This document shows, one piece after another, positions 20,267-30,299 of a DNA stretch of 64,000 bases (the stretch's first letter is position 1; every line of letters starts with the position of its first letter). The position numbers and the translations under genes are program-made. Origin of the DNA: Pleurostoma richardsiae (taxonomy: Eukaryota; Ascomycota; Sordariomycetes; Calosphaeriales; Pleurostomataceae); NCBI GenBank assembly GCA_030052745.1, contig JANBVO010000033.1, positions 310,001 to 374,000 of the forward strand, written 5' to 3'. The notes beneath the pieces are model-generated. The model was not told the DNA's origin and ran no database searches. It saw only the letters and a list, made by a program, of their open reading frames with translations.

Positions 20267-20715
20267 TGCGTGAGTATCACAATCTAGCGGATGCGGACGG
20301 GAATGTACCTCAAGGCGGACAAGAACAAGTATGGAATGATGCTGAGCCGGTAGGAACAAGGAAGCAAGACCCTGAGTTCCCTGTGACCAGCGACACCTTT
20401 CATTTTATTGATGGCGCTGCGCTGGTCTCCAGCCTTAAAATGCGCTTTCTATTGGGTTATCGAAGGGAGAAAGCTTAGCCAATCGATTCCGCAAGGGGGT
20501 GGGGTAGGGGTGGGGGATGGTGCAGCTGGCAACCAGTCGTTCAACTTTTGCTGCCTAATCAACCACCGGTCGCATCCAAAAAGACACGGTATTGTAGCAC
20601 CGCAAAGGCGCGTGAGAACCTTTTTCTGTATTTCTTCCACTTCAAGCGTCTTCCTTTTTTTGGTCACATTCAACCCATCAGATTCTGATCTACTATTAGA
20701 CACAGAAACGCATTT
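20267..20715. other. divergent intergenic region
   Basis: Lies between the minus-strand FHA-kinase and the plus-strand gene at 20716, so it should hold both promoters. It contains a G-rich run near 20500. No TATA box is obvious. Confidence 0.4.
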
Positions 20716-22419
20716 ATGCCGAGCACGATCCAAGGACTCGGCCTTCTGAGGGCTGATGCCGCTCTCGCAGCACTTGTCGAAGATCCAGAGCAACTCTACC
20801 GAGACAGAGAGCGCTTCGGCGAATCTCCTCCTTCTTACCGATCTCAACTATCACATAACTCAACCCTCTCTCAACCAACGCCACGGGACGAGGAACAGCA
20901 GCGCCTCGAAGATTGGCAATGGAAGGTCATCAGAGAGCATCGCGCATCATGGCCTCGCTCGCAGTTCGATGCCCAAGCCAGCGAAGAATACCAGCGGCTC
21001 GAAAAGCCGCGTTGGAGCGGCCTTGTCTTTGATAGCCATGTCAAAGAGATTGCCGAAGAGACAACCAGGAAGCGCTGGGTCGAGCAGGGCATCTGGGACG
21101 ACAGGTGGGGTTCTGTTCCCCCTCATTCTGCTCGGTGGATGCACGAACAACCGCTGCAATCTGAGTCGGACCTGGAGGAAGATGTCGAGACATCTCTGTT
21201 CTCCTTTTCTGCGAAAAGGACAGAGAGACAACCGCCACGACCGAACACTGATGAGAAGATGAGACTGATTGCGGAGCAATGTGCTGCACGAGCGCGCGAA
21301 CGGGATGCATCACGCCCATTCCATCAGTTTTTCTATCAAGTATCAAAAGAGCGCGAGCGGATCGAGGATGAGATACAGCTTCGTGAACGGGCAGCGCCGG
21401 GCTTGTCCAATCCTGATCTGCTAGTCGGTAGTTCGGTCCACCAGCTACGGAACGAGTCGAACGCCCAAGAAGCCGCCGTCGTAACCCCTCCCGACATCAA
21501 TACGATGGCCTACGAGAGAGTGAAGGATACTTGGATGAACAGAGGCATTTGGTATAGAAAATGGGGTGTATTGCCTGGGATGTCATGGAAGCATGAGCAA
21601 TATATTAAGGACCTATGTCGCGAGGAGATGGGCGATGACTTCGCTCGACTTCCAGCAGACGCATTCGAACATTTCCTTCGTCCGTCCGAGCAGATCTCAA
21701 TCGAGCACTCTGCCAAGTTTAACCAATCATCCAGAACTCCGACCATGTCCCCACCTCCCGCGGACATTTCAGGCGACTACGGAGCCGGAAAAGCACCTCC
21801 ATCACGGAATATATTCAGGGCTCCCACGCCTGCTGAATCAAGTCACGACACGAACGCATCTCCGCGAGGGGCGCTAGCCGATGAACCTACTGGATTCGCA
21901 AATGGCGACGCTGATCACGCCCTTCCTGTGTCAAATTCACAAGATCATCACATAGCGAATGGAGTAGAACACCCGCTTCCCCCTCGGCGGAAGCCGCAGC
22001 GCCGCAAAAAGCTTTCGGATGCCGATGATGGTCAGGGGCAGGAGCCGGTAGCAGCCGCTGCGCTTGGCCCACTCCATCCGTCGAGGATTTCAAAGAATCG
22101 CGGGAATGCCACATCTGCGGCTCGACAACGACGGAACTCACCGGCATTGCTATCCGAGGCCGAGCAATCTTCTCATGGACTGGGTGTTCCTATAAGCCCT
22201 CCTCAGGCTCCTGTACAGCGTCGAAGGAGTGAACGTCTACGGTCGGGTGAGCTCAAGATAGCTGGTAAGACATCTAGCGGTGCTACTGCGGGAACATGCG
22301 TTGGTGACTTCCAGTCAAGACCGAAGCGGACGCGTATCGGTCTAAAGGTGGAGGCTTCGGCAAAGACTCAGGGGGTGTCTCAGAAAAAGCTGAGGACAAC
22401 AAGACGTAAGGCGAAGTAG
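20716..22419 (+). CDS. conserved fungal protein with repeated GIW...WG...HEQ modules
   Basis: Single exon, 567 residues, ATG at 20716. Two related modules can be seen. One near residue 115 reads RKRWVEQGIWDDRWGSVP and ends WMHEQ. The second near residue 275 reads VKDTWMNRGIWYRKWGVLPG and ends WKHEQ. Charged helical segments separate them. The C-terminal 200 residues are disordered, Pro/Ser-rich and strongly basic, with several Lys/Arg clusters (RRKPQRRKK, RRRSERLRSG, KKLRTTRRKAK) that could be nuclear localisation signals. I recall similar proteins in other sordariomycetes without assigned function. Nuclear location is inference. Confidence 0.75.
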   Translation: MPSTIQGLGLLRADAALAALVEDPEQLYRDRERFGESPPSYRSQLSHNSTLSQPTPRDEEQQRLEDWQWKVIREHRASWPRSQFDAQASEEYQRLEKPRWSGLVFDSHVKEIAEETTRKRWVEQGIWDDRWGSVPPHSARWMHEQPLQSESDLEEDVETSLFSFSAKRTERQPPRPNTDEKMRLIAEQCAARARERDASRPFHQFFYQVSKERERIEDEIQLRERAAPGLSNPDLLVGSSVHQLRNESNAQEAAVVTPPDINTMAYERVKDTWMNRGIWYRKWGVLPGMSWKHEQYIKDLCREEMGDDFARLPADAFEHFLRPSEQISIEHSAKFNQSSRTPTMSPPPADISGDYGAGKAPPSRNIFRAPTPAESSHDTNASPRGALADEPTGFANGDADHALPVSNSQDHHIANGVEHPLPPRRKPQRRKKLSDADDGQGQEPVAAAALGPLHPSRISKNRGNATSAARQRRNSPALLSEAEQSSHGLGVPISPPQAPVQRRRSERLRSGELKIAGKTSSGATAGTCVGDFQSRPKRTRIGLKVEASAKTQGVSQKKLRTTRRKAK

Positions 22420-22903
22420 AGCTGCTGTGGCAGCTCTGGAGTTCAATCTATTTTAGTACTTTATTGATGATGAGACCCAGCTGAGCGATGCGATAATTCT
22501 ATTGAGTCTGATTGAGAAAGAACGTTGGTAGAGTCTCGTTCCGAGTCCAGCTTGATGTTCTTAACATTGCCATAATTACGAGAAACATGAATGGGTCGAA
22601 TATAGGGGAATTCGTCACACGAAAAGAGGAAGATGCTCTCTTCGACATGATGTGTGTTGTACAGCGCCCACAAACACTTTAATGCTTAGTACTACACGCA
22701 AAGGCGGTCCGGAACTTGTCAGAAAGGCACTGCATCAGGCACAGATTTCGGCCGCGAGATTCAGGCCGCGGTCTTAACTAGCGAACACCCGCAATCGACA
22801 CACACCGCATGTATCAGCAAATCTTGACTGCACAAGGCTCAAAGGGATAACGGTGCGACCGCCCGTCCCGCCAAGTTACGACGAATGTCCGTGGGAGCGA
22901 TAC
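22420..22903. other. intergenic, nothing recognised
   Basis: AT-richer than its surroundings, with short frames only. Confidence 0.45.
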
Positions 22904-23350
22904 CTAGATACGCACGAGGCACGAGGAACCGTGATGAGAGCACCACATCCGGGAAGTCTCGCACAGAAGACGGAAGCTTGATAGAAAGTTGGGATTCTGG
23001 AAGGAGACATAGCGGAGGATAACGACCATTGAATAGAGAGGCGTTCTCGTTAGGCTCAGTATCACCTGGGATGTTGCCTTATGTCTGCCGTGCTTCTTTC
23101 TCTGGCTACACTCCACTCCACCACCTATCCTCTCTCTTAACTCCTTGATAAATGATTCTTCCGTGAGGCGAGGCGATTCAGGCTCGACCCTTCGAACCGC
23201 GTAGTTGACATCGGAAGATCGCGGCTCAGGATTTCGAGTGCATGTTTTCTTGGTGGTAAGTAAGATGATTCTTGCGTGTGCCCAATATTGACACTCGCTG
23301 CACGAGAACTTCTTTGCATCTTTCCTATGGACCGTTCTCTCGTGCCGCAC
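22904..23350 (-). pseudogene. possible remnant of a C2H2 zinc-finger gene
   Basis: The minus strand encodes RHERTVHRKDAKKFSCSEC and then QYWAHARI, which looks like the linker and first half of a C2H2 finger; the second histidine pair is replaced by unrelated sequence. There is no plausible ATG-initiated gene, and the rest of the frame has no motif. It is best read as a decayed zinc-finger exon. Dispersed repeat A starts about 80 bp beyond its 5' end. Confidence 0.35.
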
Positions 23351-23428
23351 TCAATTGGAGTGACTCGCGAAAGCTCCACGCTTCATTGTTAATGGGCGGA
23401 GGCTTCTGCCTTGCAGGTTGGATGACAC

Positions 23429-23735
23429 ACATAACATTGGGTGCGTGGCTGAGCGTGAGTCACTGTTCTAACATCTAACCCTTCATCTCGATCGGTTCGC
23501 TGCTGGGTCGTGTCGGAGTAGACTGGCCTTTGCTGGTTGAAATCCCCGAAGCCCCACACAATTCACCGCCCGTGTTAGGCTGATCGTCACGGCGCACCGT
23601 TGACTGGCTACCAACGTCCCTTGGAAGTCTCGGCACCGCACACTGCCACACTTCCTCATAAAGTGGCCACTTTGACCCGTCACAGACCACGTAAGATGCT
23701 GCTGTTCCATCTGACTTATGAAGCGACGCTTCCGC
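23429..23735. repeat. dispersed repeat A, copy 2
   Basis: Longer copy of the repeat at 17143-17403; it has about 20 extra bp after GCACACTGCCAC and another insertion after ATCGGTTCGCT. Its right part contains an ATG (about 23695) that opens the reading frame of the TPR protein, so that gene's apparent 5' end may be repeat-derived. Confidence 0.7.
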
Positions 23736-23839
23736 TTTTGGAGGCCGTCCTCATCCAACCACTCCCTCCTTCCAGCGCCGTGCTAAAAGACGGCATAGGC
23801 TCATTAAGATTAGAGCTCGAAAAGCGCAAGAGCTACAAA

Positions 23840-24745
23840 ATGAACGACATCGCAACTATCAACGAGGGAATAAGACAGGCTCGGCAGTTGCTTGAGCTAC
23901 GGACCAACTTGTTAGGGACTGAGCACCTAGATACTATATGGACTAAGTGCCATCTCGCCGAGATGCTTCTCACGTACGGCGAGTACCAGGAGGCTGGGAG
24001 GCTGTTCGAAGAGACAGTCTGCGTGCAGGCGGAAGTTCTGGGGTTTGACTTCATCACAACGGTCCAGACCAGAAGCCGTCTCGCGTGGGTGTCCCACCTG
24101 CAGGGAGAGCACATGCAGGCCGAGATACTGCTCCGAGGAGTGATCGACCTTCAGAGGCGAGATGCTATACATGACGACAGGCTCTGGAGCGAAAGCCACC
24201 TCGCGAAGGTGCTTTCGAAACAGGGCAGACACGACGAGGCCGAAGAACTGTTACGGAGCGTGATCAGCTCGCAGAAAATACTGCTGGGAGCTGAGGATCG
24301 CGGCACGCTTTGGAGCAAAAGCTGTCTCGCGGCTGTGTACAGTCGCCAGGGGAAATACGAGGATGCTGCGAAACTGGCCCAGCAGACGGTGGCTTTGCAG
24401 GAGAAGATACTGGGGCCCGGGCATCCTGACACGCTCGAGAGCAAGTCAACACTCGCATCCGCTGTCGAGGACCCGGCTCGGGCTCTGCGCCTGTTACTCG
24501 ACACTGCCAATTTTCAAGCGAATCTGTTAGGGGACGAGCATCCGGAAACACTTGAGACCCAGTTCGCGCTCGCGCTCGCGCTGATCGCTCAAGGGGATTT
24601 CAGGGAAGCCGAAGTGTGGCTTAGGCAGGTGAAGGAGGTGCGGTTGCGGGTGTCAGGTGCTGACCATCCGGAGACGCTCGTTGTGGACAACTGTCTCGCG
24701 GACTGGTGCGGGCCACGCTACTGGACAGTCAAGAAATGGCCTTAG
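23840..24745 (+). CDS. truncated TPR (kinesin light chain-like) repeat protein
   Basis: The frame opens upstream within repeat A, but the first ATG beyond it is at 23840, giving about 301 residues. Six or so 42-residue tetratricopeptide units follow. Each carries the pattern LG.EH.DTLW.K..LA....QG.Y.EAE.LL, for example LGTEHLDTIW, AEMLLTYGEYQEAGRLFEET, AKVLSKQGRHDEAEELLRSV and LGPGHPDTLESKSTLAS. In fungi such arrays are usually C-terminal to NB-ARC or NACHT ATPases or stand alone. After LADW the frame becomes unrelated and ends at 24745. In the +1 frame (about 24706-24780) repeat-like sequence continues (LLDSQEMALDTHHQNT), so the 3' end is frameshifted. Probably a non-functional fragment of a larger TPR gene. 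Confidence 0.65.
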   Translation: MNDIATINEGIRQARQLLELRTNLLGTEHLDTIWTKCHLAEMLLTYGEYQEAGRLFEETVCVQAEVLGFDFITTVQTRSRLAWVSHLQGEHMQAEILLRGVIDLQRRDAIHDDRLWSESHLAKVLSKQGRHDEAEELLRSVISSQKILLGAEDRGTLWSKSCLAAVYSRQGKYEDAAKLAQQTVALQEKILGPGHPDTLESKSTLASAVEDPARALRLLLDTANFQANLLGDEHPETLETQFALALALIAQGDFREAEVWLRQVKEVRLRVSGADHPETLVVDNCLADWCGPRYWTVKKWP

Positions 24746-24805
24746 ACACGCACCACCAAAACACCAGGTCGCAGGCATACGAGTCCGACCATTCCTCTAG
24801 ACCGT

Positions 24806-24845
24806 GCACGGGCCACAAGTGTCCTCCGACACTTGTGGCCCGTGC
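24806..24845. repeat. perfect 18-bp inverted repeat (hairpin)
   Basis: Arms GCACGGGCCACAAGTGTC (24806-24823) and its exact reverse complement (24828-24845) flank a 4-nt loop CTCC. The stem is GC-rich and fully paired. It lies about 60 bp beyond the broken 3' end of the TPR gene. Confidence 0.95.
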
Positions 24846-24849
24846 GTCT

Positions 24850-25450
24850 TCAACGAGCTGTGTTATACGGAGTGCATTTCAATATCGCATGCTTACGGCA
24901 GCAATACCCTCGCTGACACGTTGTCCGCAGAGCGTGCGCGTTGTGATGTATGTACCAAGAATCCGTGGAGAAGCGCGGTCGAGCGACCGCTGCGCCGGAG
25001 AGCGGGTATAGGTTAGGCAAGAGCGAGTGGTGGACACGAGCCGCCGTTGGGGAGCCCTTTGCACTCATAAGGTCGGTGACCTTCCGGCGGCTTTCAAGCG
25101 CCGAGGCATAGCTGTCGCTCCCAAGCGTCAGCACAGCGTCGACGGCGGTGCGCACGGTGGGTGTTCAGGAGGTTGCAGACGGATCATCACCTGACGGTCA
25201 GCATGGCCGCCGGGCGGGATTTTAGTCAGCGGCATCTGCCACGCCAGTGCATCTTCACCGCGGTAGACCCCGTATCCCACCAGCGAAATGCCGTCTCCGC
25301 GAATCGACGCGTCCCACCCGCCGCACAATATGTGCGAATCTGCCGGCTGTTCTCATGCCGCGAGCGCGATCTCCAAGATGTCGTCGGCGATCGGGTGCTC
25401 CCGTGCTGATCTCCGCCAGCAGGTCCCGTCTCGTGAGGTTAGCGCGGCTC
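24850..25450 (-). pseudogene. possible decayed coding region
   Basis: Three frames on the minus strand each contain protein-like stretches: about 25440-25360 (HPIADDILEIALAA, then a TGA), 25340-25160 (CGGWDASIRGDGISLVGYG, then RGEDALAWQMPLTKIPPGG), and 25155-24990 (VRTAVDAVLTLGSDSYASAL, then ESRRKVTDLMSAKG). They look like pieces of one protein interrupted by a stop and a frameshift. I do not recognise the family. It could also be chance open sequence in a GC-rich region. Confidence 0.25.
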
Positions 25451-25981
25451 ACCTCGTCTAGCGGTGCTGGGTGTGTGCAGTTGGGCATCTTGCGATCACG
25501 GTCGTTACATCGAGTCTTTACTGTGTGATGTCGCCCGAATGCGGCTCCCTGTCTGGTCTTTTTGGGGAGGATGTAAGCAAGAGAAGCAGCTACATGACCG
25601 AGCCTGCACACCGGACGAAAGAATGGACAGCTTGTCACACAGCCATCAATGCCGACCACTGTGCTTGTAAAAAGGCTGGGACCTCGGCCTCTGCCCCTAA
25701 ATAACAAAAGTGATCGTGACCGCCTCATTTTTCTCGACCATCCGTCAGATTCTGTCAGCTACTCTCCTCTATCGTCATCGGTGGCCCTCTCCTGAGGCGG
25801 TCGATTGCGTGTCTACGAGCCTACTCCGCGGGGAATTAGAACATATTCTTTCGGGGTTTTGCTTTTGTCTGACATGCCTGGCTCCCATGCACCCATGCTT
25901 CCGGCGCCTCAAAGAAAAAGTAGTCGCCATCCTATCATAAGAACGTGCTTAGTCTGCCGAAGGCCAGCATCGTTTCGTCAC
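25451..25981. other. intergenic, nothing recognised
   Basis: Only short frames without motifs. Confidence 0.4.
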
Positions 25982-26245
25982 TCAGGTACTTCTTTTTGAA
26001 ACACTTACCGTGGCAATTCTAGGAACATAATTTCTCTCGCGGAACTCTAGAAACGAATCTTGTAGATATCTCCTCAGCGTGTCAACGGACAAGTCCATCG
26101 ACAGCACCTTGTAGCAGCCCAGCTTCGTCTTGCCCGTCCATACCGATGCCGGTGAGTCTTCTTGGGACTTACCTCGGAGGCTTTTGACCCAGCGATCTAT
26201 TGCAAGGGAAAATCTTGATTTCCTGGGTAGATTGACGGTGGTCAT
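25982..26245 (-). CDS. small orphan protein or first exon
   Basis: ATG at 26245; 87 residues if unspliced. Contains a basic N-terminus (MTTVNLPRKSRFSLAIDRW) and a helix VDTLRRYLQDSFLEFRER. GTAAGT donor-like sites lie at the end of the DNA encoding SLRG and again after the codons for RIAT, so this may be a 5' exon whose partner I could not find. A TATATA stretch about 70 bp upstream could be its promoter. Function unknown. Confidence 0.35.
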   Translation of the reverse strand: MTTVNLPRKSRFSLAIDRWVKSLRGKSQEDSPASVWTGKTKLGCYKVLSMDLSVDTLRRYLQDSFLEFRERNYVPRIATVSVSKRST

Positions 26246-26830
26246 GATGTGTATCTTCGTATAAGACCCGTGAGGGGCGAGTTGAGATGACTCAAACCTC
26301 GCAAAAGCTGTAGTATATAAATTAAATTGCCGCCTGACTGACCTCGAACTGCGTCCACGCGTGCGAATGTGCTAGATATATGTCGGCTGGCCTTCTCTTG
26401 CGGCTGCACTCCTAGCCACTGATCAGCAATGCCTATGCCGAAAGATCAAGCCACGCCGGCCGCATCCTGCAACATCGGGACGACTTCCTGGTATATGATT
26501 TGGCCGTGAGCTTTTTGCTGCACAACCTGGCACAGCCCCTGTGGACGCCATCAATGCACAGAAGTGGCGATGCGGTCATTAGCGAATGATATCATGTTTG
26601 GCTTGAGAAAACCCTGTAATCTGCGGCAGGTCAGTGTAACAAACGAAGGTCAGCGCCGTCGGTTGGCCGCCTGCTGACGGTACAATTTGGTGGCTGGGTC
26701 TTAGCTGTGAGACATAGAGTGACTCTAGGGTGAGGAACGGGACTAAGCCTATAATACAAACATACCTCGATCGCAAACGGCCATTGCCAGGAACAGGGCT
26801 TGCTAAGTGCATATTGCTTGAAAATTAACA
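26246..26830. other. intergenic, nothing recognised
   Basis: AT-richer stretch without motif-bearing frames. Confidence 0.45.
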
Positions 26831-27081
26831 TGCAACGGGACGTCGAGCAAGAAGCTGGAGAGCGCGACCAACAGAAGCCGAAGGATCTTCCTAGAAGTGA
26901 AGGGAACAAAACCAGCCCTTCAGAAGTCCAGGAACCACAGATCATCCCAGTTCAGGCCGTCAGAAAGCGGGAACTTTATGAGCTCATTGAGCGTTCCTTC
27001 CCCGGGGGAGACTACCGCGTCGAGGTAAGACTACATTATGATCCAGAGAGAAGCAGTCAGTCTGACCCGCAGCAAAGATGA
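26831..27081 (+). CDS. small charged orphan protein
   Basis: ATG at 26831. The product is very hydrophilic (DVEQEAGERDQQKPKDLP) and ends with a helix KRELYELIERSFPGGDYRVE. A 48-nt intron (27025-27072, GTAAGA...CTGAC...CGCAG) is likely. It keeps the frame, so the protein is 83 residues unspliced or 67 spliced, ending in QR. The presence of a well-formed intron favours a real gene. Not recognised. Confidence 0.4.
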
Positions 27082-27819
27082 GATCAAGCGTCTTCAAGAT
27101 TTGGGCCCCTCGGTGGCTGACCGAAGTACGTATGCCATCCAAGAAGCGCCAAAGTCATGATCTGACCTAAACTGCTAGGAAGAGCTAGCCAAATGCTCGT
27201 GGAGGGCTTGATCAGATTGCGCTGCGTATTCGCCCAAGGTCGTGTCACCATTTGTCGAGATGAGGGGAAGGCAGGCATTGGTGGAGCGCACCATACCGGT
27301 TGACACATCCCCTTGTCTGTTGTGAAACATCGAAGTGTACTGTACCTCCTCAGCTCCTGTGTCCAGTGAGTCGGAGAAGGCTGAGGCTCCGCTAGTGTCG
27401 GCACGCGGACATCAATCTCTATTCTGTACAATTTCTGAGAATAGATCGAGCTGTCTACACTTTTTACTGGTCTATTGATCTACTGGGCCTGCAAAGACAT
27501 TCTCGTTGTGATGCAATCCCTAAGCCCTTGCGCGGCGGTGGCATCTAGGGGGCGAAGCAGCGCCCCAGACACATCTCCACCCCTCCTCACCAAGACCTCA
27601 AGCGCGCCGTTCTACACGGACACGTCAGTAGCCCCGCCACACTTCACTGCCTGACCGCTGCCAGAGCGCGTCCAGACTGCGCCTCCGCATCGGATAGATA
27701 GACTAGATTAGAGCCGTCCTTTGCGAGGTCTGATAAGGGGTAATAGACGTCGGCGTCGGCCAGGAAATCAATCGTCCACTCAGGTAATCACATGCCACAT
27801 TGGAACTCTACCCACCACA
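27082..27819. other. intergenic, nothing recognised
   Basis: No supported gene. Precedes the frameshifted membrane-protein gene. Confidence 0.45.
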
Positions 27820-29284
27820 ATGCCTCCATTTGAAGCCCTTTTCGGGCGACAGAGCATGCCGGACGGCGCTGCTACGGCACTGGAACTCCGAAAGCAATGG
27901 GCCAACCCTGCAGATGTATCGACCATCCTGCTCGTCATCGGCGGTGACGTCGTCCAGACCGCCTTCGCACGGGCCCCGGGCAAGCTCTACACGCCCGTCT
28001 GCTTCTGCTTCGGCTGCGTCGCATATGCCTTTGTATCCGTGGTCAATGTCATCGGAGATGGTCGCTTGCTGCCGCGGCCAGACTACCCAGACTTATCAAC
28101 CTTGACTCGGGCTACTGTCGCGACAACAAGAATTGGGTTGTTGGCCGGCTGCTTCGTGATCTTGAGACCGAGGCTTCACGCTGCCGGCCAGCCGACGGTG
28201 ATGGTATCCGGATTTCAGTGTACGACGCCATGCCGAACGAGCACTCGTCGGCGGAGTTCTCCTGGGACATCGTTCACCTCATAGGGCTCGGTATCACCAC
28301 AGTCCAGCTGGCTCTGGCCGCCGGCCCCATCGTCCTCGACAACGACTGGGCCATTATGCTCATCACTCTGCCCGGCACCACCTTGGTCCAGATCACGGGG
28401 TTGCTCCCGCAGTGGAGGGCAGAAAAACTGCCCAACCGACAGAGATCGAGTGCCGCATACGCCTTGACGTCCGGTAACGGCTCGAGGGACATTGTTGTCA
28501 TCCTCGGCCGAGATAATTGTCTCGACCTGGAGGAGTTATCCGCATCCCAATCGCCGCGGTCGGGTCGGCCTTGGGAGAAGTTCGAGTGGTTGTCCGAGCC
28601 CAAGCTAGTACCGAGAGCCAGGTCGGGTGTTCCGAGGCGCGATATGCCACCGCGCGAGGCTCGCAATGCGCACGGGTTTCCCTTGGGGTTCTGGATCACG
28701 CGGGTCATCTGTGTCGTGCTGTCGCTGGCCTGGCTACTGCTCCTCGTCAACGTGGCCGCCGTCAGGAATCACACGTGGTTTCTTATGGGTGTTGGCGGCA
28801 TTGGCATGTTCCAGAACTCTTGGCCTGCGGCCACGGAGCGACCATCAAAGCAGCGCAATCTCCCTCTCAAGCCCATCGATGTCATAAAGACACACAAGGT
28901 TATGGACGGGCTGATGGACTTTGAGGTTACGTACGGCCGAGGAAGACCGCTCCTGGCAGAGTTCTTCCCAGGGAAGCTGCGCCCCGACGAGATCAATGGT
29001 GGGAGGGCGACACAGAGCCGTACGACTCGATGAAAAGGAACGAGAGGATCAGGAGAGGCATGTCGCGCCTCGACTGCAGTCGGGACAAGCCATCGCCGGT
29101 GTCTTTGCACGGGCGGCTGTCATGGGATAAGGAGAGTAGGCCCGATGAGGAAACGCCGACACTTGGTGGGACGACGACATCAGCCTTGAGAACCGCTGAT
29201 GGGGTCCCTGTGCCATCAGGAAGCGTCGTCGGCGAGCCGGCCAGGGGTGTCAGGCCAAAGGAGGTCCCGAGCGCGCACCTTTAG
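27820..29284 (+). pseudogene. multispanning fungal membrane protein with two 1-nt deletions
   Basis: Three frames read as one protein of roughly 488 residues. Frame 1 (27820-28086) begins MPPFEALFGRQ and has hydrophobic segments STILLVIGGDVVQTAF and YTPVCFCFGCVAYAFVSVVN. Frame 2 (28089-28994) continues LINLDSGYCRDNKNWVVGRL, GIRISVYDAMPNE, LIGLGITTVQLALAAGPIVL, AYALTSGNGSRDIVVILG, FWITRVICVVLSLAWLLLLV and VMDGLMDFEVTYGRGR. Frame 3 (28997-29284) gives QWWEGDTEPYDSMKRNERIR and a disordered tail. I recall a conserved family of fungal membrane proteins of unknown function with this order of motifs. Each break is explained by one missing base, in a C run at 28086-28088 and a T at 28997. Either a young pseudogene or two assembly errors. 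Confidence 0.7.
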
Positions 29285-29875
29285 TCAGAAGCCGATTCTG
29301 GCGTTGGGCCACAAGCTAGGAAGCCAATTATGCGGCAACTGGGGGCTGCAAGATACGCTACGACATCCCCAGGCTGGACTGCGTGAGGTGCTCCTAGCCT
29401 TACATTACAGAACGCCGACGGAATCTCGAAGCGTCAAACTACAGCTGCTTTTGGCCCTCCCAACGTACACCAGCCTGGTTCGCCGCCAGAGCTGGCAATA
29501 TTGTGCCAGCAACAACCATGATGCGGCGGCCTCGGTATCAATTTTGTATTGTATTTAGAGTACAGCTCTAGAAAGGACTCCTCTACAGACAGGGTACAAT
29601 TCTTGTTCTGCAACGTACAGTGTGTATCTCCGGTATGTCCTGAGAAGATGTGCCCAGCCCTATGTGTCAGGAAACGGATCCCGCCTGAAAGAGTAACCGG
29701 CTGAACTTGTCACGCCAAATTCGCCTTCGTGCTGCTAGTTCCGGAACAGTCGCCATTTTCGCTAGAGATTGTACGTATATGTCGAGCCATATGTTCCGCT
29801 TCCAGGCTGACCTTCTATAGTGTAGACTGTATACTGTAGTACAGTACGTGCACTGCCTGCCTGGACACCGCCGAG
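29285..29875. other. intergenic, nothing recognised
   Basis: No gene supported. Contains a near-palindromic CTGTA/TACAG cluster at 29826-29847. Confidence 0.45.
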
Positions 29876-30115
29876 ATGACTCCTAGACCACGCAACAGGA
29901 CGAGCGAAAATTACACAAGGAGTGTGAAGAACATAATGAGGCGGCTGAATAGGATAGGGAAGAAATATCATGCCGATTTCTACCTCTGCTCGCGCTCAGA
30001 GGCCAAGAGATTCCAGGAGTACACGTCCTCTCCTGCTTTCAGGTCCGTGGCCGAGGCGGTTCTCCACGACAGGGCGTATCCTGTGCTGAAGAGAACACCG
30101 GAGGATTTCAAGTAA
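29876..30115 (+). CDS. small basic protein, possibly MADS/SRF-like
   Basis: Single-exon frame of 79 residues from ATG. YTRSVKNIMRRLNRIGKKYH followed by ADFYLCSRSEAKRFQEYTSS resembles the pattern of fungal MADS/SRF-like domains: a basic helix with repeated Arg/Lys, then a strand and a short loop. The match is weak, the protein is short for such a factor, and no second exon was found. DNA binding is therefore only a guess. Confidence 0.35.
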   Translation: MTPRPRNRTSENYTRSVKNIMRRLNRIGKKYHADFYLCSRSEAKRFQEYTSSPAFRSVAEAVLHDRAYPVLKRTPEDFK

Positions 30116-30186
30116 TTAAAGCCGGACGTATTAGGCTCGCTATCTATTGGCTGGTGACCTCGGCCGCGATCCGTCCCTGCAGAAAA

Positions 30187-30194
30187 TATAAAGG
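30187..30194 (+). promoter_or_regulatory. TATA box for the gene at 30300
   Basis: ATATAAAG about 106 bp upstream of the ATG at 30300, correctly oriented. Confidence 0.45.
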
Positions 30195-30299
30195 AGCTCT
30201 TCCGCTGTCTCCCGTCTCCATCTTGCCCATCGCTGCCATATCTTTCGTGTACTCATCGCATGGTCTCGAATTAGTACGCCTCGTTCACAATCTTCAGAG

